Source: Polytrichum commune
Taxonomy: Eukaryota; Streptophyta; Polytrichopsida; Polytrichales; Polytrichaceae
DNA: 64,000 nt
Assembly (NCBI GenBank): GCA_950295325.1
Contig: OX485804.1
Span: 35,402,001-35,466,000 of the forward strand
Reading direction: 5' to 3'
This document shows positions 1-12,251 of the stretch, piece by piece (within the stretch, counting starts at the first letter, position 1; every line of letters starts with the position of its first letter). The notes under the pieces were generated by a model, which was not told the DNA's origin, searched no databases, and was given only the letters and a program-made list of their open reading frames with translations. Made by a program: the position numbers and the translations under genes.

Positions 1-2029
1 CCACCCAGGTGTGGGCAGGAAGACCGGGCAGTGAAGGAGGTGTGGGAGGGGTGGGGCCCATCCGAATGAAGATGTGATCTAGCCTGGGGCCTGAAATAGC
101 ACGAACTGTGGAGTTTATTTGACACTGGACTTAACTTTAAAGATCCTAAATTACTCAAGTCCAAGTAATTTGAGATGTATCGGCTTCAAACCTATTGGGG
201 GGCAGGTTGTTATGTTGGATGACGCAAAAGGTACACTCATATACAATACACCATGACCTCCATAATGTCACCCTCTGTAATGTTACTCCCTCTCTTATAT
301 CCTAAAACCATAGGGAATGGATGTGTTTAGTTTTAAATCCCTCTTTTTTGTCACACTTCCCTTCCATATATCATGGTTTTCATATTAAAATAAACCACCA
401 CAAAATTCAAATACTCACTCACACACATCACGTTGTCATCATTGTCATTATTATCATCATTGCAATGTTGACTTTGTGTTATTCCATAATGTCACATGCT
501 ACGCTAATTCTCTATCATCACGCATCCATGTTAACACTACACAACTCCTTAATATCACATGCACTTTGGTTGCCACAACACATGATATTAGGGAGGTTAG
601 GGTGTAACTCCCTCTTTCCCAGTTCCTACGTTAGCCAACCACTACTCTAAACACGTGATTTAGTGTGGCCCACATTATTCATTACCATTCTAATCTAATT
701 GCCTCGCAATCATTGGGTGGCAACTAGATATGGTGTCAAATGACACCTTGTGCTACATGACAAGCCATGAAGACTGCTCTAATTGACACGGCACGCCGAT
801 TTTAATGCCATGTCATATCAAATATTTAGCATACCTTACCCAACTACTTACCTACATGCATCCCTAACCCTACCCTAGTTAACTCTCTACTTGCCATGGG
901 TGCCCCATGCGAGCCATATTGGTTAGTAGCCAATTGCTTGCAATGTAACAAGGTTACGAGTATATTTTAGAATAATTAGCATTCATTGTATTCCTACATC
1001 GTGTGGTTCAAAGTTATAATCATAACCTAAACCAACCTTTCAAGCGTTAAAAAATATGTCCAAACATCACAATTCCAAACAATACAAAATTGGTAGATCG
1101 ACATGCCCCATCTAAGGCCCATCATAATTTGGTCATTTTGTTTTCACAAGCATGTTGTTTGGATCCATGTTGTTTGGGACCGTTTCCTACTGCACTGATT
1201 ATAATAAATGTTGTGGGCCACATTAACGGTGAATCCACACTATAAACATATCGGATGATACAACGAGTGTAGATTAGTTACCAACCCCACTATATAACAT
1301 CAAAGATCTAAGAAATGAATGTAGATATCTATTTTGATACTTGTTTGTTTCCCATAAACAAGCAATCTATCTTGTGGAGTTACTTATGCTCATTCTAAAG
1401 ATGCCAAAATCATCTCGTAACTTTTGGTCATCTGGCCGCAATGACTATTACACATGCATTCACAAAACACACTGATGTCAAATTATGATGTTCTCTTCCT
1501 CAAATCTTGGACATGGAAGTGAAGCTTTAAAAGTGTGACTAGCATGTACATCATTTTCACACATGTTCCTACATATTGTGGACCACACTATGAAGATATG
1601 AAGGATTATTATATATGTATATATATATGTGTGTGTGTGTGTGTGCGCGCGCGCCCCCATAATATTTATCATAATCATGGTAGTGTTTGTCCCAAACATC
1701 AATGCTTGGTAAGTTAATTGCTTGTTTTCAAAGCCTTGATATGCAAAATCTCCTTATGTTATTAGGTTCACCTTGGATAGAGTACATGGCCGCAGGGGGT
1801 ACACTTAATATGAGAAACATGAGTGCATAAAGTAAAATTGCATGGAGTACCTAGAGTAAACATATGATCTCCTCATCGACCCACATTATTACTTTTCAAT
1901 CATTGGGTGACAACTAAAGAGGGTATCGTATGACACTTGATGCTACATACATGACGAAAAGTGAAGGAGACCACTATGATTAGCTAACAATGCATAACAA
2001 TTTGAATGCCACATAAAATCGGATGTTTA
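1..2029. other. Intergenic, no gene seen
   Basis: No reading frame here resembles a known protein. The longest open frame (321-650) is low-complexity His/Ile-rich translation of AT-rich DNA. A TA/TG/CG dinucleotide microsatellite lies at about 1,609-1,655. The rest is AT-rich, apparently decayed repeat DNA. Confidence 0.7.
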
Positions 2030-2480
2030 GGGCTTGTTTACGCTAGTGACCGTTGACCATTGTGATCACCAATTTCCAAAATCTCTCACAACTTGAGAAA
2101 TGAGTGGTGGTCCCACTTCATTTTACACAAGATCATCAAAATTAAAAGTGACCATGGGTGAGCATGTCAAAAATGGATGAGAAAGTGACATGATGATCAT
2201 ATGAAATCTCTACACATCCAAAATTGGACAATGTTTGATGTTCACCTGATTTTGTGATGAGAGGACCCAATCGTCTCAATGGAATATAAGATAAACATCT
2301 CAAAAGAAAATAATGTTATATATATATATATATAAATTGGGTCATAAACGCCTTGTCCTCATCTAAATCCACTTTACACTATGTCATGTAACCAAGGCTT
2401 TTAAAAAACAATGTGGAATTTTCTTCGCCAAGACCATGAGAAATCCTAAATCGTTTTTTTGTTCTCACAACCCTTAAGGT
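2030..2480 (+). mobile_element. Harbinger-like MITE, right end lost
   Basis: The left end reads TTA followed by GGGCTTGTTTACGCTAGTGACC. This matches the inverted end of the related element at 8,432-8,778 (GGTCACTAGTGTAAACATGCCC then TTA). Internally the two copies share a block around 2,375-2,440 (ATCCACTTTACACTATGTC and the following AAAAA/GGAATT stretch) in the same orientation. The right terminal repeat cannot be found, so the right border is approximate. No coding capacity. Confidence 0.5.
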
Positions 2481-2964
2481 AGGCAGTGTTATGCACGTGG
2501 ATGAATTACAGGTGTTCCAATTGAAACTAATAATATTTTGATAAGTACTCTCCCGAACTTGGTAAATTTATCCCACTCTAGGGCAGAGAGAGGGAACTAT
2601 CGTATGTTATATGAGCGTACCTCTCATTCATCCAACATAAAAGCCCTGAAACAATATGCAGCCCAAAGATTAATGTTGTTAGTTGTTTTGACACGGATCT
2701 TAGCTTCAAAGACCCAGAATTAACGCAGTACTCGAGATCATTTGAGATAAATCAACAACAAACATGTAAGAGGGTAAAATTAGTCTTTAGTGTTGGATGG
2801 ATGAGAGGTTAACGCTTGTATATGAACGAGATAATTCCCTCTCTCTTCCACAGAAGGGGAACATGCAACATCAACACTTGGTACTCAACTGCATGCTGCA
2901 TGCAAAGGAGTTCCACCCACTCTTATTTATTCGCGCAGGGGTCACGTGGGCAACTTATAATTTA

Positions 2965-3464
2965 GGGCCACTTCACACATGAGACTGAGAGCCCGTGTCC
3001 CGTACACTTCAAGCACTCTCGTTGGTGGAAAAGGCGGAGCCGGTCCAAGTTCGCTTCACACTACGCTTGAGGGACCAACGGAGTGTGTGAATGCAAGATG
3101 GATGTAAAGTCTATGTGGATTCCTACATGGCACCAAATGGATCATGTTTCATGGTCACTTGGACTATTTTTAAAAACCACCTTTCGGAGGTAGGCCTAAC
3201 ACAAAACCGGAAGACCATGGCACTCCAAACGCTCATAATTTGTTTATTTGTTCTATTTTATCATGTGTGAGGACCCGCATGAATAGAAATTCATTGAAAT
3301 AGCATTTGGTTGAGCGCCTAATCACGCATGGCTTCACACTACACTTGAGGATCCGTGACCACACGACATGATTTTGGAGGTGACTTGGGACGGCCTTTGG
3401 ACACTTTCTTTTGGGCTCTCACAATTTCTTGGTCACGGCTCTTGGCTCGTGTGTGAAGTGGCCC
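2965..3464 (+). mobile_element. PIF/Harbinger-type MITE, family H1, copy 1 (500 bp)
   Basis: Both ends carry inverted repeats of about 30 bp: GGGCCACTTCACACATGAG at the left, and its complement ending GTGTGAAGTGGCCC at the right. TTA flanks each side (2,962-2,964 and 3,465-3,467). A 3-bp TTA duplication with a GGG/CCC-starting repeat is the signature of PIF/Harbinger elements. No protein is encoded. Two further copies lie at 6,816-7,297 (inverted) and 60,566-61,711. Confidence 0.8.
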
Positions 3465-3584
3465 TTAATCTCCTTCAATTGGATCAATCTTGTGATGGAG
3501 TTCCTTTAGTGTCCGGGGGAGGATTTTGGGCATAATCGGTCAAATCCTAGTGTTTCCAAGTCCAACTGGTTACAAGTTGCGATC

Positions 3585-3960
3585 AATGAACGGGGAAAAC
3601 CGGCCTCTAATTCTGGATGAACCGGTTGAGTTTGAGAAATAACCGGTTGAAGTTGAAGACTTCAGAGAATTCACCAATCGTTTTAGAGGAATCTATGGAA
3701 CATACCTCAAATCAATGAAGAAAAACCGAAAGATGTCAACATATCACCAGTTGGACTTGGAAAAACTTGGATCTCGACCGGTTATGCTCAAAACCCTCCC
3801 CAAACACTGGTTGACATCTTCCGGTTTTTCCCTTTATTTATTGAGGCACATTCCATAGATTCCTCTTAAATGATTGGTACTTTTCCCTAAAGTCTTGAAC
3901 TGCAATCAATTATTTCTTCAAACTCAACTGGCTCTCCTTGTTCATTAATGACCTTCACAG
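3585..3960. mobile_element. Fold-back element rich in CCGGTT motifs
   Basis: The stretch folds on itself. The left arm (about 3,625-3,745: GAGTTTGAG, an AATTCACCAATCGTTTTAGAGGAATCTATGG-type block, then a GAAAAACCG-type block before TGTCAAC) is matched in reverse by the right arm (about 3,806-3,935: GTTGACATC through CATAGATTCCTCTTAAATGATTGG to CTTCAAACTCAACTGG). Arms are about 110-120 bp with scattered mismatches. Related single arms occur at 6,350-6,530, 32,440-32,560 and 56,880-57,050. No coding capacity; borders approximate. Confidence 0.6.
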
Positions 3961-5064
3961 TGGCCTCTCTTCTTGAGAATGCCAAAAAGTAATTTTTTTT
4001 TTTTTATGGTACTTAGTTAGTGCCACGGATACTATTTGGTGGACAGTCTCCACTAGATGCCTAGTAGAGAGGTTTAGTAGTGGCATTACATCCGCTAATT
4101 GTCAATATGACACAGTTTTGTTAACATAAGTAAACCTTATGAATGGTTTGTTTATAGTGTGGCATTGAGCATCTATCACATTGAAGTGTTTGAGGTGACC
4201 GAGTTTGAAGTTCTAGTACGAAAGAAGAAAATGTTACTCAACATATTATTGTCATGTGTCGTGTGTTTACACTGATGATCGATTTGTTAATCATTGCGTA
4301 ACTTAGGCGTAGACCTCATAATATTGTTGAGACAATGATAAGATAATGGCAAGATAGTGGTAACCCCTCTAATGCCAAGTGTCATGACGTTACGACAATG
4401 GTCAAGTTGTTGGCCATTGGTGCAATCTTGCATGTGCCTTGTAATAGGACAAGTGACACTAATACCATTAAAGGTGTAGTAATAAATGGTTACATGAATT
4501 TCTTATTTTTGTTCATATATATAGCGTGATATTTGGCATTGAATTCATATTTAGCACAACGGATTAAAACTAGGAGCAACAAGAAAGTCATATGTGACAA
4601 TGGTGATCAGATATATGTGGCATGTATTTAAGTGCAAGTCATTTATACCTCATTTATATGAGATCAAATCTCCATATGACATAACATTATTCATATACAC
4701 ACGCTCGTTTTATGGGCCTGACATTATTTCACATAATATTCTAAGATATTCCCTACATTTAGTCTACTAATAGTTATGGATGTATCCTATGTATCCTATG
4801 TATGTATGTATGTTTTGATTGAAATATTGCAAATAACAAATCAAATAATATTAGGCACAATTCTTTTTGAAGCTTTTAGCAAAAAAACATCAAAAATCAA
4901 TCCTAAACCTTTTTGCATGGACCTTCAATACTTGTCTTGAATCAACTCCCTTACGATGACGCTCAACCGCCTAACTTAGATCAACCCGAGGAAGACACAA
5001 TACACAGGTCACATGCAACTTGCCATAAATTTAGAATACAAAACATCAACCATGGGTTGAATAA
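3961..5064. other. Intergenic, nothing recognised
   Basis: AT-rich DNA with a poly-T run near 3,992-4,004 and a short TATGTATCC/TATG repeat near 4,785-4,812. No gene or bounded repeat could be supported. Confidence 0.6.
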
Positions 5065-5315
5065 GGTAAGCGGACTTTTCCCAATCGGACATCTATATTT
5101 GAGTGGTGTGGTGTTAGGCATAGACGTAAGAATGCACACCATAAAGACAAGTGTTCAGAATAAATCAGACTACATGTCCAAAATACAAGTACCCATTCAA
5201 GGCTCAATAGTCAACATAATAAGGACGATTCAATGGACCATTCAACCATACCAAGACTATTCACTTTGACAATAAAAAATATATTATTATGAACTTTGAA
5301 AATTATGAGGCGAAC
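5065..5315 (+). mobile_element. Mariner-type MITE family M1, degraded copy
   Basis: Shares the order of blocks seen in intact M1 copies (42,777-43,148; 46,347-46,720): a CGGACATCTATATTTGAGTGG-type block, a GGCTCAATAGTCAACATAAT block, then TTCACTTTGACAATAAA. Terminal repeats are not clearly preserved. An ORF reads across it, but it is a chance frame of the repeat. Confidence 0.55.
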
Positions 5316-6349
5316 TTGTCCACCAACATGATCATGGATTGGCCATCGTCTCACACCATAGTATGAGGCGCCTCTTCGAGATCAAGACCCCCCATTGGCA
5401 ATTTATAGGGTACCAAAATTCCGATCAGGCAAGAACCAATAGTGCCATGACACATGTCCTTGTTTTGAGTGCTAAGTTGAGGAGAAATGAGTGATTGAAA
5501 GTAACGGTCATGGCATACTCTAGACATTGGTAATATGTCCATATCAACTTGTGGCTTCAAAAATTCACAATAAGTTTAGTTTAAGGAATACAATTATTGA
5601 AAATTTTGCAGTCTTTCATGATTTGTGTCTTCATGCATAGGGAAAAGTTACACCGCCTTATACTTCTCTAGATCTGGTGTAGAGTCTCTTAAGTGATCGG
5701 TTATGGGCGCCTCTGCTCTAATTGTGTGTCTCGCAACCTACAATAAGTGGGTGCAAAGCTTCAGGTGAGCACTTAAGACCATGCTTACCTTATCTTATGC
5801 CCCCTTCCCACATGACTTTACCAAATAATCAAAGTATTTCTTAAAACCGGGTAAAGCTCCCTTGGTTATAGTGGAGGCCTCCGGCTATCCCAATACACCT
5901 ACAAGAACTTGCTCCGGAGATTTTCGAGTAAGTTTTAGGTAAGTAGTTTTCACACATGCTCAATATTTTCTTTACAAAGCAATGAATGTTGGGTAGTTTT
6001 CGTCCCATCCCCAAATGCCTTACTACTCATCTATCTTACCATCGGTTTTTGTTAATGGAGCTCCTCGTGCCCTCATAGCTAAGACTAAAACGCAACCAAT
6101 CACAAGGGCGGGAGGCGACACTTTTAAAGGCCCTACATTCTTGCCTCATGTCTAGGTACTAATGAGAGGATCGGTGCCTGAGGCTCAAAAATTCCACTTT
6201 CAAACCATGCCACATCATCTGCCAACTAGACTCATGACTAGATAGTGTCAATGATGTGAAGACCATGGTTTTAGAACCAACTTTTAGGCTTAGCTAAAGC
6301 CAAGTGGGAAGGGGGCATTAGCATCAATGATCAGGGACAACCGGCAGTT
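5316..6349. other. Intergenic, nothing recognised
   Basis: No protein resemblance in any frame and no bounded repeat recognised. Confidence 0.6.
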
Positions 6350-6530
6350 AGTTACAAATGAACCGGTTGAAGCTCGAGACTGCAGAACAATTACCGATCA
6401 TTCTAGAAGAATCTAAAGAATATACCCCAAATTAATAAAGGAAAACCGGAGGATGTCAACATGTAACCGGTTGGGCTTGAAAACACTAGGATCTCAACCG
6501 ATTATGCCCAAAAATCTCCCCAATCACCGA
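6350..6530. repeat. Single arm of the CCGGTT fold-back family
   Basis: Matches the left half of the fold-back at 3,585-3,960: AACCGGTTGAAG, an AATTACCGATCATTCTAGAAGAATCTA-type block, GGAAAACCGGAGGATGTCAAC, then CTAGGATCTCAACCG. The complementary second arm is missing. Confidence 0.55.
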
Positions 6531-6815
6531 TTAGCCTTTGATCACGGTCTTGGTAATAAGCCCAAAGACAAGGAGAGACAACAACAATGTCACCCTTTAG
6601 TCAAAGAGTACCTGACATTTCGCTTACAATTTCTGTGTACCTTCTCTGCCGCTCAACCTTGGGCCTCCTGAAGAGGAAGAATACTTGCAGAGAGCATCAC
6701 AGAAACTAAGCCATGGAGCCCTGGCAGTGCCGGCTGCAAAATGATTGCCCTCAAACAAGTTGTTTAAAAATATGAAGAGTCCGGACCTCCAAACTCGCTT
6801 CGGCAGCCCAATTTA

Positions 6816-7297
6816 GGGCCACTTCACAAACGAGCCGAGGGCCGTGACCATGAAGTTGTGAGAGCCCAAAAGAAAGAAGGTGTCCAAAGGCCGTGCCCAA
6901 TGCACCTCCAACATCATGTAGTGCGGTCACGGGCCCTCAAGTGTAGTGCGAAGTCATATGTCACCGGGCCCTCAACCGAATGCTATTTCAATGAATTTAT
7001 ATTCACGCGGGTCCTCACGCGTGATAAAGTAGAATAAATCAACGGTTGTGAGCGTTCGGAGTGCCATGGTATCCTGGTTTTGTGGTTTTTGAAAGTAGTC
7101 CGAGTGACCATGAAACATGATCCATTCGATGCCATGTACGAATTTGTGTAGACTTTGCGTCCATCTTGCATTCGCATACTCTGTTGGTCCCTCGAGCATG
7201 GTGTGAAGCGAACTTGGACCGGCTCCACCTTTTTCACCAATGAGAGTGCTTGAAGCGGAATGGACACGGGCACTCAGTCTCGTGTGTGAAGTGACCC
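6816..7297 (-). mobile_element. PIF/Harbinger-type MITE, family H1, copy 2 (482 bp)
   Basis: Left end GGGCCACTTCACAAACGAG and right end GTGTGTGAAGTGACCC, flanked by TTA at 6,813-6,815 and 7,298-7,300. Inverted relative to copy 1 at 2,965-3,464 and alignable along its length. Overlapping minus-strand ORFs (6,972-7,370) are accidental. Confidence 0.8.
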
Positions 7298-7305
7298 TTA
7301 ACTTA

Positions 7306-7620
7306 GGGTTGGTTTTACACCATGGACCATGAAGTCGGACCATGGAAGATGGCCTTTTTCCATGGTCCAATTTCCATGGTCCGATTTATTAAAGAATCGA
7401 TCTACAAAGCCTTTGGGCCTCTCGCTTGGTGTAAACTAGATGTGGACCAAGAGGAATGACCATGCACCAAAAAATGAATGTGTTGATTTTTATTATTTTT
7501 CAAATGCCCCAAAAGGAAAATTTTGAAAAAATAAAATCAAGTTGCATCATTCTCTTGTCTTCTCTTGTCTTCATCGTTTTCCCCCAAAAACAATTCATTA
7601 AAAATCTATCATACAAATAA
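7306..7620 (-). mobile_element. Truncated relative of the Harbinger element at 11.8-15.2 kb
   Basis: Begins TTA then GGGTTGGTTTTACACCATGG and continues with ACCATGAAGTCGGACCATGG, a GGTGTAAAC block, ATGACCATGCACCAAAAA and TCTTCTCTTGTCTTCATCG. Reverse-complemented, the transposase-side end of the element ending at 15,198 shows the same series of blocks. It is a partial copy or a nonautonomous derivative; the far end was not located. It abuts the H1 copy ending at 7,297. Confidence 0.55.
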
Positions 7621-8431
7621 AACGTTTCATGATACCATAGGTGTTAAAATGTTATCTTTAGGGGACCTCAAACTCCATGGATTGTCATATGCTTTTGTAC
7701 ATCTCAAAGTTGTGTGACACCAAAGCTTGGGGTTAGGGTATCCCTTGCGTATGCCAAGGGATACTTGTGTATACGCGGGTCACTAGCTCGGTGCATGGTT
7801 TAATTGATGTAAGTAGTGAAAGGAGAGTGAAATTAAGGCATGAAATGATACCCATGTGACTGAGCTAACTAGGGTTGGCAATGTTTCATCAACCCATGGT
7901 ATGCACAACTTTGGATTTTAGGGGGTTTATGATGGGGTTTGCTAAAGCTTGAAACATGGTAGTGATTTGTTGATTAATGGGAGTGTGCACATGAGTTATT
8001 GATGGGTGGATCTTGGTTGAGGTAGGCAACCATTTAATTGGGTTGGCGACTATGTGGATACATGCACTTGTTGCATTGTAGTAGGTTCAATGGTGGGGGG
8101 TAAGGTTTCATTTTTGAGGCATAGGATTGTGTGTGTGTGTAGGGGGGGGGGGGGCGTTGATACAAGAAGATGTCAGGGATCAACATTGTGTCACATACAT
8201 TGAAAGAAGTTGATTGTGATTGTGATATGGCCATTGACTCCACCATCATTCAAATGAGACATATGTTAAGGAGTGTTGAGGGAGATATGTATCTTGCTTG
8301 ACATTGTAGTTACAAATTCACCATACGCTAAGCATTGAACTCGACTCTAGACTTAACTAGTATATTCAAGTTCAACTCATGCTCTCATGGACTATTAGCC
8401 AAAGATTTATAAGAGAAGCACTTTTATGTCA
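7621..8431. other. Intergenic, nothing recognised
   Basis: Contains a GT microsatellite followed by a 12-G run near 8,130-8,154. No gene recognised. Confidence 0.6.
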
Positions 8432-8778
8432 GGGTATTTATCATCAGTGACCAAGGACCATTAATGCCGCTTTCTAGCTTCTGATTCAAATGAACAACGA
8501 ACATGCCATAGAATCGAAGAGAAAGTGATGGGAAATATGGACATCATGAAATGGACAATGTTGATGGCCACATGACTTTTTACGGCGAAACCACCCAAAT
8601 AGATTATCTCAACAAAAAAAATTGAGGGTGACCATCCACTTTACACTATGTCCGGTGACATAAGGTTTTAAAAAGCGATATGGAATTCTCTTCGATGCGG
8701 CCCTAGACCAAGGGCCGTGACCATAAAAATCACGAACCATCCTTCCTCACAACCATGGTCACTAGTGTAAACATGCCC
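8432..8778 (+). mobile_element. Harbinger-like MITE, family H3
   Basis: The right end GGTCACTAGTGTAAACATGCCC is followed by TTA. The left end GGGTATTTATCATCAGTGACC is its decayed inverted partner. Same family and orientation as 2,030-2,480, with a shared internal block near 8,636-8,700. The left flank is TCA rather than TTA, so the duplication has mutated or the left border is off slightly. Confidence 0.5.
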
Positions 8779-10495
8779 TTATGTGTAGCCAATGCTAATT
8801 ATGCGTGTAACTATATACAACCTCATGGTATGATTAACTTTTTCATGAGCATCCCCTAGTCGGTGGTTCTAGCGGCATGGGCCCTCTACTACATAATTGT
8901 TGGCAATAAAATTTAGATTATATGCGGGCATTCGGGAAGAATGGAACAAAGCCACCCTACCCTAGCATTGAACTAAGTGCATCTCAGATATAATTATCCA
9001 CTAACTTAGGTTGCTTGAAGATACTTGCAATGTTGGCGAACTCTAAGATATGTGTGTTATGCACCAACTTTTCTTAGTGGGATCCCTTTATTTGATTGGT
9101 ATGTGGTATGGTGGGGATCAAAGAACAAACATCATAAACACACATGGTTTAAACATACTGGACTTTGTTTTCATAATTTATTGACTACTCCACACTCATA
9201 AGTGAACACGATTGGAAGGACTTATTTTTCTCATTCAGAAATCAACAACACATGCACTTTTGATGACCATAATTGAATCAAGACATGGTCGATTTGCAAG
9301 TAATGGAACTTGTTTCGTGTTACCAAGTCTACAGTGAAGCATCAACAAAAACGAATGACATAGTGCTTGCATACACCTCAAGTATTCAGATTCACCGAAA
9401 CAACCAACACATGTAACTAGACTAGGGATTTGTGGTCTCTATGTAAACTTGTTCATTGCAGAGGTGAAAACACATTGAACTATATTATAGCATGAAAACG
9501 ATTATTCATAGATGATAGACTCCGGAAACAACATTAGAGAGCCCGGATCAATTTGGTGGAGGCTACACCGATTATTCCATTTAGTGTGTGTGGTACATAT
9601 TCCTGAAACATGTACTATTTTGCCAAATCTCAAAATTAGCAAGGGCTAATTTGTTTACTCGGTGATACTGAATCCATGAATATGTGCTCATTTACCATGA
9701 TTTAAAAACAATTAATGCATTCTCTAAGGTGTTTGTAGAGTGCATGATTTGTTTAGGTGAGCTTGAAGAGGAGGCTTCTTCTTCTTCTTCTTCTTCCTTT
9801 ATTCAGTCAGCACCACTTGCTCCTCAGACATCTCCTAACATTGTTAAATTGATGGGAGCTTGTATTGAGAAATTCCAACACTTTGACATGTTGGGCTCCC
9901 GAAACCCTAAATGTTCTAGTGACACTAATTTCATAACCTAAAGAAATTTAGTCTCACTTTCACATGTTTCCTGCACGCACTATTAGCCCACCCTCACTAG
10001 TTGGGATAATTAGTGAAGTTTGATTGAATTGACCATCAACATAGACACCGCGAATCTCAAGCCCATGGAAGTGTGGCCTTAGGTCATTTTATTTATATAT
10101 AAATACGGCAAATCATTTATTTATATATCGACGTACCCAAGGTACTTTCATCCATTTATGGGCTCCCAACTGTGGTCGGGGCCAATCTTTGCACCTTCAG
10201 GTACCTACCATCATTGATGGGAGTGCTAACTTGCCACAGGATAATGACGCATGTGGCATTAGGCACTCGATCGAAAGGTTTTGAAAAGGGGTAATAAGTT
10301 AGGACGGAGGACGGACCAAGGACGGTCAGTCCCCTACCCAGGTCCTGACACCCAATCTGTCCCGGGCGCTGCCGGAATCTCAAAATGTCACAACATCTGA
10401 TTCTAAGATATCATTCGACTCTTCAAGGAGAGTGAGAGGCGGAAGGAACTCGTATTTCAAACTACTTCGGTCCGCTACCTAAAACTAAGGTAAGA
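8779..10495. other. Intergenic, no gene supported
   Basis: One ORF (9,684-9,941) begins in AT-rich DNA and contains a poly-Ser stretch from a TCT repeat at about 9,778-9,797; it matches no family I recognise. The 10,250-10,480 segment is more GC-rich and may be an eroded retroelement edge, but no terminal repeat was found. Confidence 0.55.
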
Positions 10496-11060
10496 GGGCC
10501 TTAAACGGACACTTTCCTTACAAGCATACGAGACCTTGTCAAGTCGGTAACTGGGCCTTAAACGGACACTTTCCTTACAAGGATACGAGACATTGGCAAG
10601 TCGGTAAGAGGGCCTTGAACGGGCACTTTCCTTACAAGGATACGAGACCTTGTCAAGTTGGTAAGTGGGCCTTAAACAGACACTTTCCTTACTAGGATAC
10701 GAGACCTTGGCAAGTTGGTAGGAGGGCTTTAATCGGACACTCTCCTTACAAGGATACGAGACCTTGGCAAGTCGGTAAGAGGGCCTTAATCGGACACTCT
10801 CCTTACAAGGATATGAGACCTTGGCAAGTTGGTAAAAGGGCCTTAAACTGACACTTTCCTTACAAGGATACGGGACCTTGGCAAGTTGGTAATAGGGCTT
10901 TAATCGGACACTCTCCTTACAAGGATACGAGACCTTGGCAAGTCAGTAAGAGGGCCTTAATCGGACACTCTCCTTACAAGGATATGAGACCTTGGCAAGT
11001 TGGTAAAAGGGCCTTAAACGGACACTTTCCTTACAAGGATACGGGACCTTGGCAAGTCGT
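10496..11060 (+). repeat. 57-bp tandem array, about 10 units
   Basis: The phrase GGGCCTTAAACGGACACTTT recurs at 57-bp spacing (10,496; 10,553; 10,610; and so on to about 11,057). Each unit also contains CCTTACAAGGATACGAGACC and TTGGCAAGTCGGTAA. Units differ by a few substitutions and alternate between AAACGGACACTTT and AATCGGACACTCT subtypes, suggesting multi-unit duplication. 57 is divisible by three. The frame starting at 10,498 is open except for stops from single changes (TAG in unit 4, TGA in a later unit). Confidence 0.9.
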
Positions 11061-11772
11061 CTTGAGTTGGTGAGTTTTCTTGCAAATCTATCCAATTGGT
11101 AGATTTTTTAATATGTAATGGCGCAAGATGAGTTGTCTAGGACTCATATGTTTGTAAGTTAGTGCTTTTTTTTCTTCTGTACATTCGTTTCTTGTGAAAT
11201 ATGAAATACACAAGTATTGAGAGATAATTAACAAATGCAAATTGTGCCTGTAGCGATTTTCCTCGTAATTTTTGTAGCTTGGATGACTATCTTTTCTCAT
11301 AATCGGATTGAGGATTCTCATTCTTAATGAATAGTCATATATGCTCCCTCACCCCACCCCACCCTACTTATGTTGATTATTGAACATGTTATGAACAATA
11401 TTCCAATATCTCTCAAGTACATGTTTTTTTGATGTCCATCCTTAAATTCAACTACAAACCACTCACCTATATGTAAGTGCCTACATTTTGGAGGTGTTGG
11501 ATTAACACTAGTTTACCTTATACCCAATTGTCTTTCTAAAGATTCAAACATAATTGGTGGGTTTCGTTGGCAATTGAAGGGAGGTTCTCAATGCATCTTA
11601 GTTTGTAGTTCTTGGATAGTGGAGTTACTAGTGAAGCCTTTCAAAGAGGGATCAAATGAGCCCTTTCATACCTCTTTGAGTGACGTTTATGTTCTTGTAT
11701 TTTTATGCGATCTCGTGGCAAGGGTTATTCTTGAAAGCCAGTTTGAACACTCAAATTCAAGTTTGTCATAGC
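11061..11772. other. Intergenic, nothing recognised
   Basis: AT-rich flank between the tandem array and the Harbinger element; no protein resemblance. Confidence 0.6.
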
Positions 11773-12251
11773 TAAGGGGCGGTTTACACTATGGACCATG
11801 AAGTTGTCCCATGGCCGTCTAAGCGATGTGATTGGACGTTGAAGTCGTCCCGGGACGACTTGGGTTTACACCAAGGAAAAAATGGCAAAGTGACCACGGA
11901 GGTTGATGTCCACAAAATTTTTTTTTTAAGCCTACTCTGTCCACTGCCATGGTCCAACGGATTTTCCGTTGGGACAAGCAAAAGAGGTGGTCTGGGAAAA
12001 ATAGCAAGGGCCCATGTCAGAAAAATGCCGTTTTAATGATTTGTTAATGATTTTTTTTCCCGAATTAATTAATGATTTTCTTTGGCTACAGTTAGAAGGC
12101 TGTAATACTGTAAATACATATTTCCGTTATGGTTGAAAGCATAGTAGAAAAGGCCCGTTTTTTTGTAAGAAATGGATCGTTTGTATTTGTTCGTTTCATC
12201 ACTGTTTTGGTGTACTTCAACTAGTAGTGGGTGATATTTTTGAGGTAGAAA

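Noticed and set aside
9684-9941. 85-aa ORF with poly-Ser
   Set aside because: Poly-Ser comes from a TCT microsatellite and the remainder matches nothing; surrounding DNA is AT-rich repeat.
10250-10480. LTR of a retrotransposon
   Set aside because: GC-richer and edge-like, but no paired LTR, primer-binding site or polypurine tract was found.
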